Assembly: GCF_002262885.1 (NCBI RefSeq)
Contig: NZ_NKYF01000026.1
Coordinates: 62,001-126,000 of the forward strand
Reading direction: 5' to 3'
Length of the DNA: 64,000 bases
Source: Pseudonocardia sp. MH-G8
Lineage (GTDB): Bacteria > Actinomycetota > Actinomycetes > Mycobacteriales > Pseudonocardiaceae
Position numbers and translations under genes: made by a program. This document shows positions 9,136 to 18,051 of the stretch, piece by piece. The number at the start of each line of letters is the position of its first letter. The first letter of the stretch is position 1. The notes under the pieces are model-generated. The model ran no database searches. It was not told the origin of the DNA and saw only the letters and a program-made list of their open reading frames with translations.

Positions 9136-12036
9136 ATGGGCGCAGTGCCGGTCACGATCAGCGGAACCCTGAACCGCGGGAGGCTCGCGCGCGATCTCAC
9201 CCGCTCCCTGGACGGTGAGGCCCGCTTCGACGAGGGCTCGCGCGCCCTGTACGCGAACGACGCCTCGATCTACCGAGAGCTGCCGCTGGGGGTGGTGCTG
9301 CCCCGCCACGCTGACGACGTGTTCGCCACACTGGCGATCTGCCGCACTCACGGGGTGCCGATCGCGGCCCGTGGCTGTGGAACGGGGCTGGCCGGCCAGA
9401 GCACCACCACGGGCGTTCTGATCGACTTCTCGAAGTACATGCGGAAGATCGTGCACATCGACCCGGAGCGCCGGATCGCGCGGGTGCAGCCCGGCGTGGT
9501 CTGCGACCAGCTCCGGGCCGCTGCGGGCGAGCACGGGCTCACGTTCGCCGTCGACCCGGCCACCCACGACCGCAACACGGTCGGCGGCATGATCGGGAAC
9601 AACTCCTGTGGTACTCATTCGTACTGGGGCGGCAAGACCGTCGACAACGTCATCGAGATGGACGTGGTCACCTACGACGGCACCCGAATGACCGTCGGCC
9701 GCACCGACGACGCGACCTACGAGCGGATCCTCGCCGAGGGCGGGCGGCGCGCGGAGATCCATCGCCGGCTGCGGCTGCTGCGCGACACCCACGCCGGGCT
9801 GATCCGCGACCGGTTCCCCGAGATCCCGCGCCGGGTGTCGGGCTACAACCTCCCCGACCTGCTGCCGGAGAAGGGTTTCGACGTGGCGAGGGCGCTGGTC
9901 GGTAGCGAGTCGACCTGCGCGCTGGTTCTGGAGGCAACGGTCCGGCTGCTGCCCGACCCGACCTACCACGCGCTGCTCGTGGTCGGCTATCCCGACCCGT
10001 TCACCGCCGCCGACCACGTCCCCGACTTCGACGGCACTGGCGCGATCGCACTGGAATCGTTTGACGCAGGAGTGCTGGACAACCTGGAGGCGCACAAGGC
10101 GCACATCCCCGGCATGGACGAGCTGCCGACCGGCGCGGCCTGGCTGCTGGTCGAGTACGGCGCCGACACCCGGGAGGAGGCCGAGGCCCAGGTCGAGCAC
10201 GCGAAGAGCCGGACGGGCGGCACGCCGGGGGCGCCGAAGGTCTTCGCCGACGCCGCCGGTCAGGCGCAGGTTTGGGAGGTGCGGCGCAGCACGATCGAGT
10301 TCACCCGCATCCCGGGCCGTCACGCCGGCTTGGCCGGCTGGGAGGACGCCGCGGTGGCACCCGAGCGGCTCGGGGACTACCTGCGGGAGTACTGCCGGCT
10401 GGTGGAGCGCCACGGCTACCACACGGTCCTGTTCGGGCATTACGGGCAGGGTTGCGTGCACAACCGGCTCGACCTGCACCTCGACTCCGCACCGGACGTC
10501 GAGAACTTCCGGCGATTCCTCGGCGAGGCCGGTGACCTCGTCGTGCGCTTCGGTGGCTCCCTGTCGGGCGAGCACGGCGACGGCCAGCTGCGGGCCGACC
10601 AGCTGGTGAAGATGTTCGGGCCGAAACTGGTGGAGGTGTTCGCCGAGTTCAAGGCCATCTTCGACCCTGACGGCCGGATGAACCCCGGCAAGATCGTCCA
10701 CCCGTATCCGCCCACGGCGAACCTTGGGCTGGGCACCGGCTACCAGCCGCGCGAGGTACATACCCACTTCCGGTTCCCCGACGACCAGCTCGGCTTCGCC
10801 GATGCGGTGAACCGCTGCTTCGGCATCGGCCGCTGCCGACACGACTCGGGCGGAACGATGTGCCCCAGCTACATGGTCACGCACGAGGAGGAGCACAGCA
10901 CTCGCGGCCGGGCCCGGCTGCTGCTGGAGATGATGGGCGGGCACCTGTCCGGGAGCGGGCGCGGCTCGGGCTGGCGCGACGAGCACGTCAAGGACGCGCT
11001 CGACCTGTGCCTGGCCTGCAAGGGTTGCAAGGGTGACTGCCCCGTCGGGGTCGACATGGCCACCTACAAGGCGGAGTTCCTCTCCCACTACTACGCACGC
11101 AGGCTGCGCCCGGCCGCGGCGTACGCGATGGGTTTGATCCCGATCTGGGCCCGGCTGGCGAGCCGGGTACCGCGGCTGGCCAACGCGGCCCTCGCCGCGC
11201 CCGGCCTCGGCCGGATGACCCGCAAGATCGCCGGTGTCGACCCCCGCCGGGAGGCGCCGCCGTTCGCCGCGCGGACGTTCCGATCGTGGTTCGCCGAGCA
11301 CGCTCCCCGCCCATCAGGACCGGAGGTGCTGTTGTGGCCCGACACCTTCACCAACCACTTCACACCCGAGGTCGGGATCGCCGCCGTCGAGGTGCTGGAG
11401 TCCGCGGGCTACGTCGTGCGCATCCCGGCAACGGCCCTGTGCTGCGGACGCCCGCTCTACGACTTCGGGATGCTGCCCACGGCCAAGCGGTGGATGCGGC
11501 AGATCCTGCGAGAGCTCCACGAACCCATCGCGCGAGGCGTGCCCGTGGTCGGGCTCGAACCGAGCTGCCTGGCGGTGTTCCGCGACGAGCTGACCAACCT
11601 GTTCCCGGCCGACGCCGACGCGCGCCGACTGTCACAGCAGAGCGTCACACTGGCCGAACTTCTCGACCGCACCGACGGCTACACCCCGCCAGCCCTGCAC
11701 CGCACGGCACTGGTGCAGATGCACTGCCACCAGACGGCCACGATCGGCATCTCCGCCGACCACGAGCTGATGCGGGCGATGGGCCTCGACCTGCAACTGC
11801 CCGACTCCGGATGCTGCGGCATGGCCGGCAGTTTCGGCTACGAGGCCGGCGAGCAGTACGACGTGTCGATGGCCGCGGGCGAACGTGTCATCCTGCCCGC
11901 CGTGCGCGCCGCCGCACCCGACACACTCGTGCTCGCCGACGGGTTCAGCTGCCGCAGCCAGATCCGCCACGGCGCCGGCCGGGACACACTGCACCTGGCC
12001 GAGGTCCTCGCGATGGCCGGCCGCCAGGTTGGCTGA
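9136..12036 (+). CDS. FAD-linked oxidase/Fe-S fusion, D-2-hydroxyacid dehydrogenase (GlcD-GlcF/YdiJ-like), copy 1
   Basis: A 966-residue protein. Residues 30-530 are a vanillyl-alcohol-oxidase-type FAD domain (RGCGTGLAGQSTT, GGMIGNNSCGTHS, SGEHGDGQLRADQL, DPDGRMNPGKIV). A ferredoxin-like segment follows with MCPSY and CLACKGCKGDCPVGVD for Fe-S clusters. The C-terminus has two CCG-type motifs (CCGRPLYDFG, CCGMAGSFGYE). This architecture oxidises D-lactate, D-2-hydroxyglutarate or glycolate and passes electrons to quinones. The ATG at 9136 has GGAGGG about 12 nt upstream. It is divergent from the pyruvate-oxidase-like gene, so the pair may act in sequence (hydroxyacid to pyruvate to acetate). 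Confidence 0.9.
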   Translation: MGAVPVTISGTLNRGRLARDLTRSLDGEARFDEGSRALYANDASIYRELPLGVVLPRHADDVFATLAICRTHGVPIAARGCGTGLAGQSTTTGVLIDFSKYMRKIVHIDPERRIARVQPGVVCDQLRAAAGEHGLTFAVDPATHDRNTVGGMIGNNSCGTHSYWGGKTVDNVIEMDVVTYDGTRMTVGRTDDATYERILAEGGRRAEIHRRLRLLRDTHAGLIRDRFPEIPRRVSGYNLPDLLPEKGFDVARALVGSESTCALVLEATVRLLPDPTYHALLVVGYPDPFTAADHVPDFDGTGAIALESFDAGVLDNLEAHKAHIPGMDELPTGAAWLLVEYGADTREEAEAQVEHAKSRTGGTPGAPKVFADAAGQAQVWEVRRSTIEFTRIPGRHAGLAGWEDAAVAPERLGDYLREYCRLVERHGYHTVLFGHYGQGCVHNRLDLHLDSAPDVENFRRFLGEAGDLVVRFGGSLSGEHGDGQLRADQLVKMFGPKLVEVFAEFKAIFDPDGRMNPGKIVHPYPPTANLGLGTGYQPREVHTHFRFPDDQLGFADAVNRCFGIGRCRHDSGGTMCPSYMVTHEEEHSTRGRARLLLEMMGGHLSGSGRGSGWRDEHVKDALDLCLACKGCKGDCPVGVDMATYKAEFLSHYYARRLRPAAAYAMGLIPIWARLASRVPRLANAALAAPGLGRMTRKIAGVDPRREAPPFAARTFRSWFAEHAPRPSGPEVLLWPDTFTNHFTPEVGIAAVEVLESAGYVVRIPATALCCGRPLYDFGMLPTAKRWMRQILRELHEPIARGVPVVGLEPSCLAVFRDELTNLFPADADARRLSQQSVTLAELLDRTDGYTPPALHRTALVQMHCHQTATIGISADHELMRAMGLDLQLPDSGCCGMAGSFGYEAGEQYDVSMAAGERVILPAVRAAAPDTLVLADGFSCRSQIRHGAGRDTLHLAEVLAMAGRQVG

Positions 12037-12081
12037 CCGCGTAGGCAGAGCCGGCGACGTCGTCAGCGCCAGCGTGGTTCC

Positions 12082-12258
12082 TTGCGGCGTGATCGCCATC
12101 CCGGGAACCTCGCCTACTCGCCCGAGCTGCGGGAGTGGATATTCGATCTCGGGCTGGACCTCAAGTTCGACCTGTCGCACCTGCCTGGGATGGGTCGTCC
12201 CGGCGACCAGGGGGTACGCCCAGCAGGCGGCCCCCGATCTCTGAAAGGTCCTGCCTGA
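12082..12258 (+). other. Unassigned reading frame upstream of transketolase
   Basis: The 221-nt gap after the FAD/Fe-S gene contains a frame whose middle part looks protein-like (LAYSPELREWIFDLGLDLKF). Its stop TGA overlaps the transketolase ATG as TGATG, a coupling pattern. No good start codon (TTG at 12082 only) and no family recognised. It could be a gene fragment or chance. A GGGTAC box at 12212-12217, with GGGT 16 nt before it, may be the transketolase promoter. Confidence 0.25.
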
Positions 12259-14129
12259 TGTCACGCACGTCCTTCCGCCAGGAACTCGCCCAGCAGTTGC
12301 GGATCGACTCGATCCGGGCCAGCGCCGCGGCCGGGTCCGGGCATCCGACCTCATCGATGTCGGCCGCGGATTTGATGGCCGTCCTGATCGACGGACATCT
12401 CGCGTGGGACATCGACGATCCGGACGACCCGCGTAACGACCATCTCGTGTTCTCGAAGGGCCACGCCTCGCCGCTGTACTACGCGCTGCTGAAGGCCGCC
12501 GGCGGGATCGACGACGACGAGCTGCTGACGTTCCGCCGTTTCGGCAGCCGCCTGGAAGGCCACCCGACCCCGCGCATCCCGCCTACGGACGTCGCTACCG
12601 GATCGCTCGGGCAGGGGCTCGCGGTGGCGGTCGGCCTCGCGCTGGCAGGCAAGCGCTTGGACCGGGTTCCGTACCGGGTGTGGGCCCTGTGCGGCGACTC
12701 GGAGATGGCCGAGGGCTCGATCTGGGAGGCCTTCCAGCACGCCGCGTGGTCGGAGCTGGACAACCTCGTCGCCATCGTGGACGTCAACCGCCTGGGACAG
12801 ACCCGCGAGACGATGCTGGGCTGGGACCTGGATGGCTACGCGGCCCGCGCCCGTGCGTTCGGCTGGCACGCCATCACGGTGGACGGCCACGACGTGGACG
12901 CCGTCGAGGGCGCGTTCGCCGAGGCCGAGGCCACCGTGGGGCGGCCCACCGTGGTGCTGGCCCGCACGCTCAAGGGCCGCGGTGTCGCCGCCGTGGAGGA
13001 CCAGCCGGGCAAGCACGGCAAGCCGCTCGAGGACCCGGACGCCGCGATCGCCGAGCTCGGTGGCCCGCGCAGCCTGTCGGTGCAGCTGCGGACGCCGCTG
13101 GATCGCCCGCAACCGCGCCCGGCTCCGCACCAGGATGGTGGGCCGCCGCGGTGGGACCTCGGCGAGCAGGTCGCGACCCGGCAGGCCTACGGGAAGGCGC
13201 TGGCCGCACTCGGCGCCGCCCGCGGCGACGTTGTCGCGCTCGACGGCGAGGTGTCCAATTCCACCTCGTCGGAGCTGTTCGCCCACGAGCACCCGGAGCG
13301 GTACTTCGAGATGTTCATCGCCGAGCAACAGATGATAGCCGCGGCCGTGGGCTTCCAGGCTCGCGGCTGGGTCGCGTTCGCGTCGACGTTCGGGGCGTTC
13401 CTGTCGCGGGCCTACGACTTCATCCGGATGGCCGCGGTGTCCCGCGCGGATCTGCGGCTGTGCGGGTCGCACGCCGGGGTGTCGATCGGTGAGGACGGCC
13501 CGTCCCAGATGGCGCTGGAGGACATGGCGGCACTGCGCGCCGTGCACGGCAGCGCGGTGCTGCACCCCTCCGACGCCAACCAGGCCGCCCGGCTGGTGTT
13601 CGAGATGGCCGACCGGTCCGGTATCTCCTACCTGCGCACGCTCCGCGGGAAGACGCCTGTGCGGACGCCGCCCGAGGAGGACGTGCTCATCGGCGGCAGC
13701 CGCGTGGTGCGCACGAGCGTCCGGGACGACGTCACCCTCGTCGCCTGCGGGATCACCGTGGAGGAGGCGGACACAGCGGCCGAGATGCTGGACGCCGACG
13801 GCATCCAGGCCCGGGTGCTGGACTGCTACTCGGTCAAGCCGATCGACGTGGACGCGCTCGCCGCGGCGGCCGAGCAGACGGCGGGTCTGGTCACCGTCGA
13901 GGACCACCGGCCCGAGGGCGGGCTGGGCGAGGCCGTGCTGAGCGCCCTCGCCGACCGCCCGCGGCGCCCGCCGGTCCGCATCCTTGCCGTCGCCGACATG
14001 CCGATCTCCGGTTCCCCGGCCGAACTGCTCCACGCCGCCGGCATCGACGCCGAGGCCATCGCGTCCGCCGCCCGCGACCTCGTACGTTCCCGCGTCCCGG
14101 AGCCGGTGGGCGGGCCACGGGAGCCCTGA
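12258..14129 (+). CDS. tkt: Transketolase
   Basis: A 623-residue ThDP enzyme of the non-oxidative pentose phosphate pathway. The N-terminal domain shows GSGHPTSSMSAADLM, the substrate His in FSKGHASPLYYALL, the ThDP motif GDSEMAEGSIWEA...VDVNRLGQ and GSLGQGLAVAVG. The Pyr domain starts near residue 300 (RQAYGKALAAL) with catalytic Glu in FIAEQQMIAAAVG. The regulatory C-terminal domain is present. Length fits short transketolases (usually 620-670). The ATG at 12258 follows a weak GAAAGG. A transaldolase gene lies 650 nt downstream, so the two together recycle sugar phosphates. Confidence 0.93.
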   Translation: MSRTSFRQELAQQLRIDSIRASAAAGSGHPTSSMSAADLMAVLIDGHLAWDIDDPDDPRNDHLVFSKGHASPLYYALLKAAGGIDDDELLTFRRFGSRLEGHPTPRIPPTDVATGSLGQGLAVAVGLALAGKRLDRVPYRVWALCGDSEMAEGSIWEAFQHAAWSELDNLVAIVDVNRLGQTRETMLGWDLDGYAARARAFGWHAITVDGHDVDAVEGAFAEAEATVGRPTVVLARTLKGRGVAAVEDQPGKHGKPLEDPDAAIAELGGPRSLSVQLRTPLDRPQPRPAPHQDGGPPRWDLGEQVATRQAYGKALAALGAARGDVVALDGEVSNSTSSELFAHEHPERYFEMFIAEQQMIAAAVGFQARGWVAFASTFGAFLSRAYDFIRMAAVSRADLRLCGSHAGVSIGEDGPSQMALEDMAALRAVHGSAVLHPSDANQAARLVFEMADRSGISYLRTLRGKTPVRTPPEEDVLIGGSRVVRTSVRDDVTLVACGITVEEADTAAEMLDADGIQARVLDCYSVKPIDVDALAAAAEQTAGLVTVEDHRPEGGLGEAVLSALADRPRRPPVRILAVADMPISGSPAELLHAAGIDAEAIASAARDLVRSRVPEPVGGPREP

Positions 14130-14139
14130 TCCGCGGCTG

Positions 14140-14670
14140 ATGCATCCCGATCAGGAGTGGCTGAACGAGCGGATGCTGGAGCACCGCCGGGTGGCGGTGT
14201 CCGGTGTCCTGGACCGCGAGTCATCCAGTCGCATCGCCGCCGCCCTGGTGCGTCTGGACGGCATCGGTGACGAGCCGGTCACGCTGTGGCTGTCGGGCGT
14301 GAGCGCCGACCTGGACGCCGCGTTCACCGTGGTGGACACCCTGGAGCAGATGCGCGCGCCGGTGCATGCCACCTGCGTGGGAACGCTCACCGGGGCCGCG
14401 ATCGCCGTTCTCGCCGTCGCGGATCATCGCGCCGTCGGTTCGCACGCCATCCTGCGACTGTGCGATCCGCCGCCGGACCGGCTCGACGTCGTCGCCGACC
14501 TGCCCGCACACGCGCGGCAGCACGCCCGGCAGCTGCAGCGCCTGCACGAGTGCGTCGCGGCCGCGTGCCGACGACCTGTCGACCTCATCAGCCGCGACAT
14601 GCGCGACGGGCGCCTCCTGGACGCTGATCAGGCCCGCGGCTACGGACTGGTCGACACCGGCGGCAGCTGA
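14140..14670 (+). CDS. ClpP-fold protein lacking the catalytic Ser and His
   Basis: 176 residues with the ClpP/crotonase core (LWLSGVSADLDAAFTVVDTL, VHATCVGTLTGAAIAVLAVA, LLDADQARGYGLVD). Aligned by eye to ClpP, the nucleophile Ser position (C-V-G-x-x-x-S) is Gly85, and the active-site His of the IMIHQP segment is Cys108. Peptidase activity is therefore unlikely. It starts 11 nt after the transketolase stop, so it is probably co-transcribed. It may be a structural partner of an active ClpP or a repurposed ring protein. The fold call is good; the function is unknown. Confidence 0.7.
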   Translation: MHPDQEWLNERMLEHRRVAVSGVLDRESSSRIAAALVRLDGIGDEPVTLWLSGVSADLDAAFTVVDTLEQMRAPVHATCVGTLTGAAIAVLAVADHRAVGSHAILRLCDPPPDRLDVVADLPAHARQHARQLQRLHECVAAACRRPVDLISRDMRDGRLLDADQARGYGLVDTGGS

Positions 14671-14782
14671 TCGGGCATCCCGTGCCCCGCCCCGTCGGCC
14701 GTTCGCCGGGTGCCCGGATCCGGGATGGTCGGGCGGTGCGCGATCCGGGTAGCCAGGTGCGGACGGAGGAAAGGAGGTCGTT

Positions 14783-15886
14783 GTGCCGACACCGTTGCAG
14801 GAGCTGGCCGAGCACGGTCAGAGCGCTTGGATCGACTACCTGTCCCGCCCCTTCATCGCCGACGGCGAGCTCGCCGGCCTGGTCGGGCAGGGTCTGGCCG
14901 GAGTGACCTCGAACCCGACCATCTTCCAGGGTGCGATCGCGGACAGCGACGACTACAGCGAGCAGATGCGCGAGGTTCTGCGTGCCGAGTCGGACGCGAA
15001 GGAGATCTTCCTCGCGCTCGCTCGCCGGGACATCCAGGCGGCGTGCGACTTGCTCAGACCGGTGTTCGACCGCGGGGAGGCCACCGCCGGCGGGTGGGTG
15101 TCTCTCGAGGTGGACCCGCAGCTGGCCGACGACACGGCCGCCACCATCGAGGAGGCGACCAGGCTGCACAGCCTCATCGATCGACCCAACCTCTTCGTGA
15201 AGATCCCGGGCACGGCGGCCGGTCTGCCCGCGATCGAGGAGTGCATCTCCCGCGGAATCCCGATCAACGTCACGCTGCTGTTCTCCCTGGAGCGCCACCG
15301 CGCCGCGGCGCAGGCCTACATCCGCGGGCTGCGCCGCTTGCAGGACGCCGGGGGAGACCTGGCTGCAGTGGCCTCCGTTGCGTCGTACTTCGTCTCCCGG
15401 GTCGACACCGAGGCGGACCGGCGACTCGACGTGCTCGGCGGTCCCGAGGACCTCAAGGGCACATTGGCGATCGCCAACGCCAAGCTGGCTTACCAGTCCT
15501 ACCGCCAGCTGTTCAGCGGGCCCGAGTGGGATCGACTGGCGGCTGCCGGCGGTACCGCGCAGCGCTGCCTGTGGGCGTCGACATCGGTGAAGGACCCCGG
15601 GTACCGCGACGTGCGGTACGTGGAGGAGCTCGTCGGTCCGCAGACCGTGACCACGATGCCGCCCGGCACCGTGGACGCGTTCCTCGACCACGGACATGTC
15701 GAGGACACCCTGGAGAACGACCTCGATGACGCCCACCGCACCTTCGACCGGTTCGCCTCTGCGGGCGTCGACTATGACGATGTCACCGCCACCCTCGAAC
15801 GTGAAGGGGTGGACAAGTTCGCCGCCTCCTTCCAACAGCTCCTCGAGGGGGTCCGCGACAAGAGTGACCAACTGGCCCGCACATGA
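14783..15886 (+). CDS. tal: Transaldolase
   Basis: A 367-residue transaldolase of the long actinobacterial type, transferring dihydroxyacetone units between sugar phosphates. Motifs seen: GVTSNPTIFQGAI, the Schiff-base Lys region LFVKIPGTAAGLPAIE, GIPINVTLLFSLERH, and QRCLWASTSVKDPGY. The GTG at 14783 is preceded by AAAGGAGG at ideal spacing. A GGGTAG box lies at 14747-14752, about 30 nt upstream, but its -35 match is poor. It completes a tkt-tal pentose phosphate segment. Confidence 0.94.
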   Translation: MPTPLQELAEHGQSAWIDYLSRPFIADGELAGLVGQGLAGVTSNPTIFQGAIADSDDYSEQMREVLRAESDAKEIFLALARRDIQAACDLLRPVFDRGEATAGGWVSLEVDPQLADDTAATIEEATRLHSLIDRPNLFVKIPGTAAGLPAIEECISRGIPINVTLLFSLERHRAAAQAYIRGLRRLQDAGGDLAAVASVASYFVSRVDTEADRRLDVLGGPEDLKGTLAIANAKLAYQSYRQLFSGPEWDRLAAAGGTAQRCLWASTSVKDPGYRDVRYVEELVGPQTVTTMPPGTVDAFLDHGHVEDTLENDLDDAHRTFDRFASAGVDYDDVTATLEREGVDKFAASFQQLLEGVRDKSDQLART

Positions 15887-15923
15887 GGGACCGCAGGACC
15901 GGGACGCTGCCGCCGAGCAGGCG

Positions 15924-16139
15924 TCACGGCGGCTCCGCTCCGGGCCCTCGCTCGGGTGGACCTTCGTCGAGGTCCTGCTCGAACGCGGGCGAGTCACCCT
16001 CTTCCTGGTCCTCTCGCCGGCTGCTCAGGGGGCGACCCAGCACGCGCTCCTCCAGCTGGTCCACCACCTGCTCGGGATCCATGGCGGCGTCGGCCGGCGG
16101 AGCGTCCCGGTCGTAATCCGGGCGTTCCGGTTCGCCCAT
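15924..16139 (-). CDS. Small acidic hypothetical protein
   Basis: 71 residues, strongly acidic and Pro-rich (MDPEQVVDQLEERVLGRPLS in the middle), no recognised domain. A GGGGGAGGA ribosome-binding site sits 6 nt before the ATG at 16139, which supports it as real. It converges on the transaldolase gene. The VVDQLEERVLGR stretch recurs in small actinobacterial stress-associated proteins as far as I recall; function unknown. Confidence 0.55.
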   Translation of the reverse strand: MGEPERPDYDRDAPPADAAMDPEQVVDQLEERVLGRPLSSRREDQEEGDSPAFEQDLDEGPPERGPGAEPP

Positions 16140-16420
16140 TTCTCGTCCTCCCCCTACTCGGTCCGATTCAGGGCACCACTGTCGAGGGTCCTGACGTCGA
16201 GTTGGCATTGCCCGCCCGAATACCCGGCGCACGCCCGATCGACACGGCGCGCCGCGCCCCGTGCGAGGGCGAGCGCCTCCGCCGCGACCGCGCGACGAGG
16301 CCGGCACGGCATGCCGACGGTGGCTCAGGGATGGGCAGCGGTGAGCTCGGGTACCCGGAGATCGGATACCGGTGGGTGCGTGAGTGAAGGCGCACTCGAC
16401 AGCTGCGTCTTGAGGGCAGG

Positions 16421-16735
16421 ATGATGCTCGGACGGATCCGGAAGTTGCTCGAACGCCGGCGCGCCTCGGCGGGGACGGGCGAGTCCGATGTCGTCATCGA
16501 CCCGCAGGTCGCACGCAGCCGCGCGATCGGCGGTGGCGGGACCGTCGACGCCGACAGCGCCGGCACCACGGGAACCGGCAGGAACGACACTTTCGTCGGT
16601 CGAGTCGCAGGTGAGGACCTCGGTTCGACGGGGGAGACCGGCGCCGAGCGGCGTGCTCGAGCGGGCGGTGCCCGCGATCCGACACAGCCTCCCCATCCGC
16701 CAGACGACGCCCCGGCGCCGAGGAGGCCCCGGTGA
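16421..16735 (+). CDS. Hypothetical protein with basic N-terminus
   Basis: 104 residues: a basic amphipathic start (LGRIRKLLERRRA), then a Gly/Thr-rich low-complexity body and Pro-rich tail. No domain recognised. A GGGTAC box at 16349-16354 with GGAT 16 nt before it could be its promoter. The 280 nt before it hold no clear gene. Ribosome-binding site weak, so coding status is uncertain. Confidence 0.4.
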   Translation: MMLGRIRKLLERRRASAGTGESDVVIDPQVARSRAIGGGGTVDADSAGTTGTGRNDTFVGRVAGEDLGSTGETGAERRARAGGARDPTQPPHPPDDAPAPRRPR

Positions 16736-16783
16736 GCGAGCCCGACGTGAACGCCTGAATCGGCTACCGGGCGTGCTCGGTGG

Positions 16784-16927
16784 CTACTCGTCGTCGGCGT
16801 CCTCGCTGCTGTCGTCATCGACCTGCGGGAAGGCGGGTTCGTGGGTGCCGGCGAGATGCGCCTCGGTCGCGTTCGCCGGGTCATCCTGCTCGTCGTTCGG
16901 GTTCGGACGGATCTGAGGATTCGACAT
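16784..16927 (-). CDS. Very small acidic protein (47 aa)
   Basis: A clean 47-codon frame starting MSNPQIRPNPNDEQDDP and ending with an Asp/Glu-rich tail. No Shine-Dalgarno, but a GGGTAG box (16937-16942) preceded by GTGT at N14 lies 10 nt upstream, suggesting a leaderless transcript. It resembles other small acidic proteins of this island. Function unknown. Confidence 0.4.
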   Translation of the reverse strand: MSNPQIRPNPNDEQDDPANATEAHLAGTHEPAFPQVDDDSSEDADDE

Positions 16928-16936
16928 GGGACTCGG

Positions 16937-16960
16937 CTACCCGCGAGATCGCTCGCACAC
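16937..16960 (-). promoter_or_regulatory. Putative SigB/SigF-type promoter of the 47-aa gene
   Basis: Minus strand GTGT (16960-16957), 14-nt spacer, GGGTAG (16942-16937). Predicted start of transcription falls on or next to the ATG at 16927. Confidence 0.35.
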
Positions 16961-17501
16961 CCGGGCGTCGACGGCTGCAAGGCGCCGCAGTCGCCCGCGA
17001 GGATCCGGTCGGTCGGAGTCGGGTGCCCGGCAGGCATGCCGAAACGCGTGGACGAGTCGAGGATCGGGGGTCGCCGGTTCCGATAGAGGGTCACGCCGGT
17101 GGAGCGGAGTCCGATTGCCCGGTCGTAGTGCGAGCACCGAGTTGCCGCCGACCCGGGACGGGGGAGGCCGGTGCCGATGAGGTAGCTGCAGTGGTCGCGG
17201 TTCTTCGGCCGCGCCAGGAGGCCTTCGCGGCCGAGCACGCGTTGCAGTGCGGTTCTGCACCACGGGTTCCTCATGCTGCTGCGCGGCGCGCTCGACGAGC
17301 CGAGCGTGGCCGACGACCGTGAGCGCCTCGACGCGCTGCTGGCGTCCATCCCCGCCGCTGCATCGGCTACGAGGGCATCCGCCCGCGCGGCGGCCCGGGG
17401 CGGCCGGACGGAGCGTGAGCACTGCTCAGGCGGCCGCACCGCCTCCTTCGTCGAGTCCGAGCGCCGTGGTGAGGCGCCGTCGGAACGCGCTGGAATCTCG
17501 G
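16961..17501 (+). other. Stretch without a confident gene
   Basis: No frame has good coding character plus a start signal. One plus-strand segment near 17250-17360 (HHGFLMLLRGALDEPSVADD) looks protein-like and may be the scrap of a decayed gene. No family assigned. Confidence 0.3.
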
Positions 17502-17526
17502 GGATACGCGCGCGCTCGCCGGGTAG
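17502..17526 (+). promoter_or_regulatory. Putative SigB/SigF-type promoter of the 77-aa gene
   Basis: GGAT (17502-17505), 15-nt spacer, GGGTAG (17521-17526), 50 nt before the GTG start at 17576. Confidence 0.35.
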
Positions 17527-17575
17527 CCGAGGGACGTCGCGATCACGACGATGAAGTGATGGAGGTGGGGATCCC

Positions 17576-17809
17576 GTGGCGTCGACCGAGACCGGACAGG
17601 TCACCGGCACCAAGGACAAGGACTACAACCTGATCTGGTTCGCCGAGGCGAGCCTGAGCAATGCGCTGCGCATGGAGGACTACGCGCAGGACGCGGAGCG
17701 CGACGGCGACAATGAGCTCGTCGAGTTCTTCCGGCGGGCGCAGAGCGAGAGCAAGAAGGGCGCCGAGCAGGCCAAGCAGCTGCTCGCGCAGCGGCTCGGC
17801 AGGGCCTGA
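17576..17809 (+). CDS. Small conserved hypothetical protein (helical, charged)
   Basis: 77 residues predicted mostly alpha-helical: KDYNLIWFAEASLSNALRME, then a charged helix with EFFRRAQSESKKGAEQAKQL. I recognise the type as a small conserved actinobacterial protein but know no function. The GTG start at 17576 has GGAGG 8 nt upstream, and a GGGTAG promoter box lies 50 nt before, in keeping with a stress-regulated gene. Confidence 0.7.
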   Translation: MASTETGQVTGTKDKDYNLIWFAEASLSNALRMEDYAQDAERDGDNELVEFFRRAQSESKKGAEQAKQLLAQRLGRA

Positions 17810-18051
17810 CGGACGAGGACGCGAGGCGTACCGCCTCGGGCGGTCAGCAGCGCCCCGGGGCTTTCCGGGGGCGCCGACGTCTGTCGGGTGCTGTTCCGGC
17901 CCGGTATCGAGCCGGGCCGGAGCTGCGCCAGCGCGGCCGCATTGCGAAGGGAACCGGTGGCGGTGGGGGTGGAACGGGTGGGCGTCGGTGAGCCAGGCCG
18001 GGTCGGGCTGGTCGGGGAACACGTCGCAGGAGGTGGTCCTGATGGCGGAGG

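Noticed and set aside
9127..11301. 724-codon minus-strand open frame
   Set aside because: Antisense shadow of FAD/Fe-S copy 1.
12351..14033. 560-codon minus-strand open frame
   Set aside because: Antisense shadow of transketolase.
16168..17619. 483-codon minus-strand open frame
   Set aside because: Ser/Arg/Pro-rich without any domain; overlaps better small genes; treated as chance.
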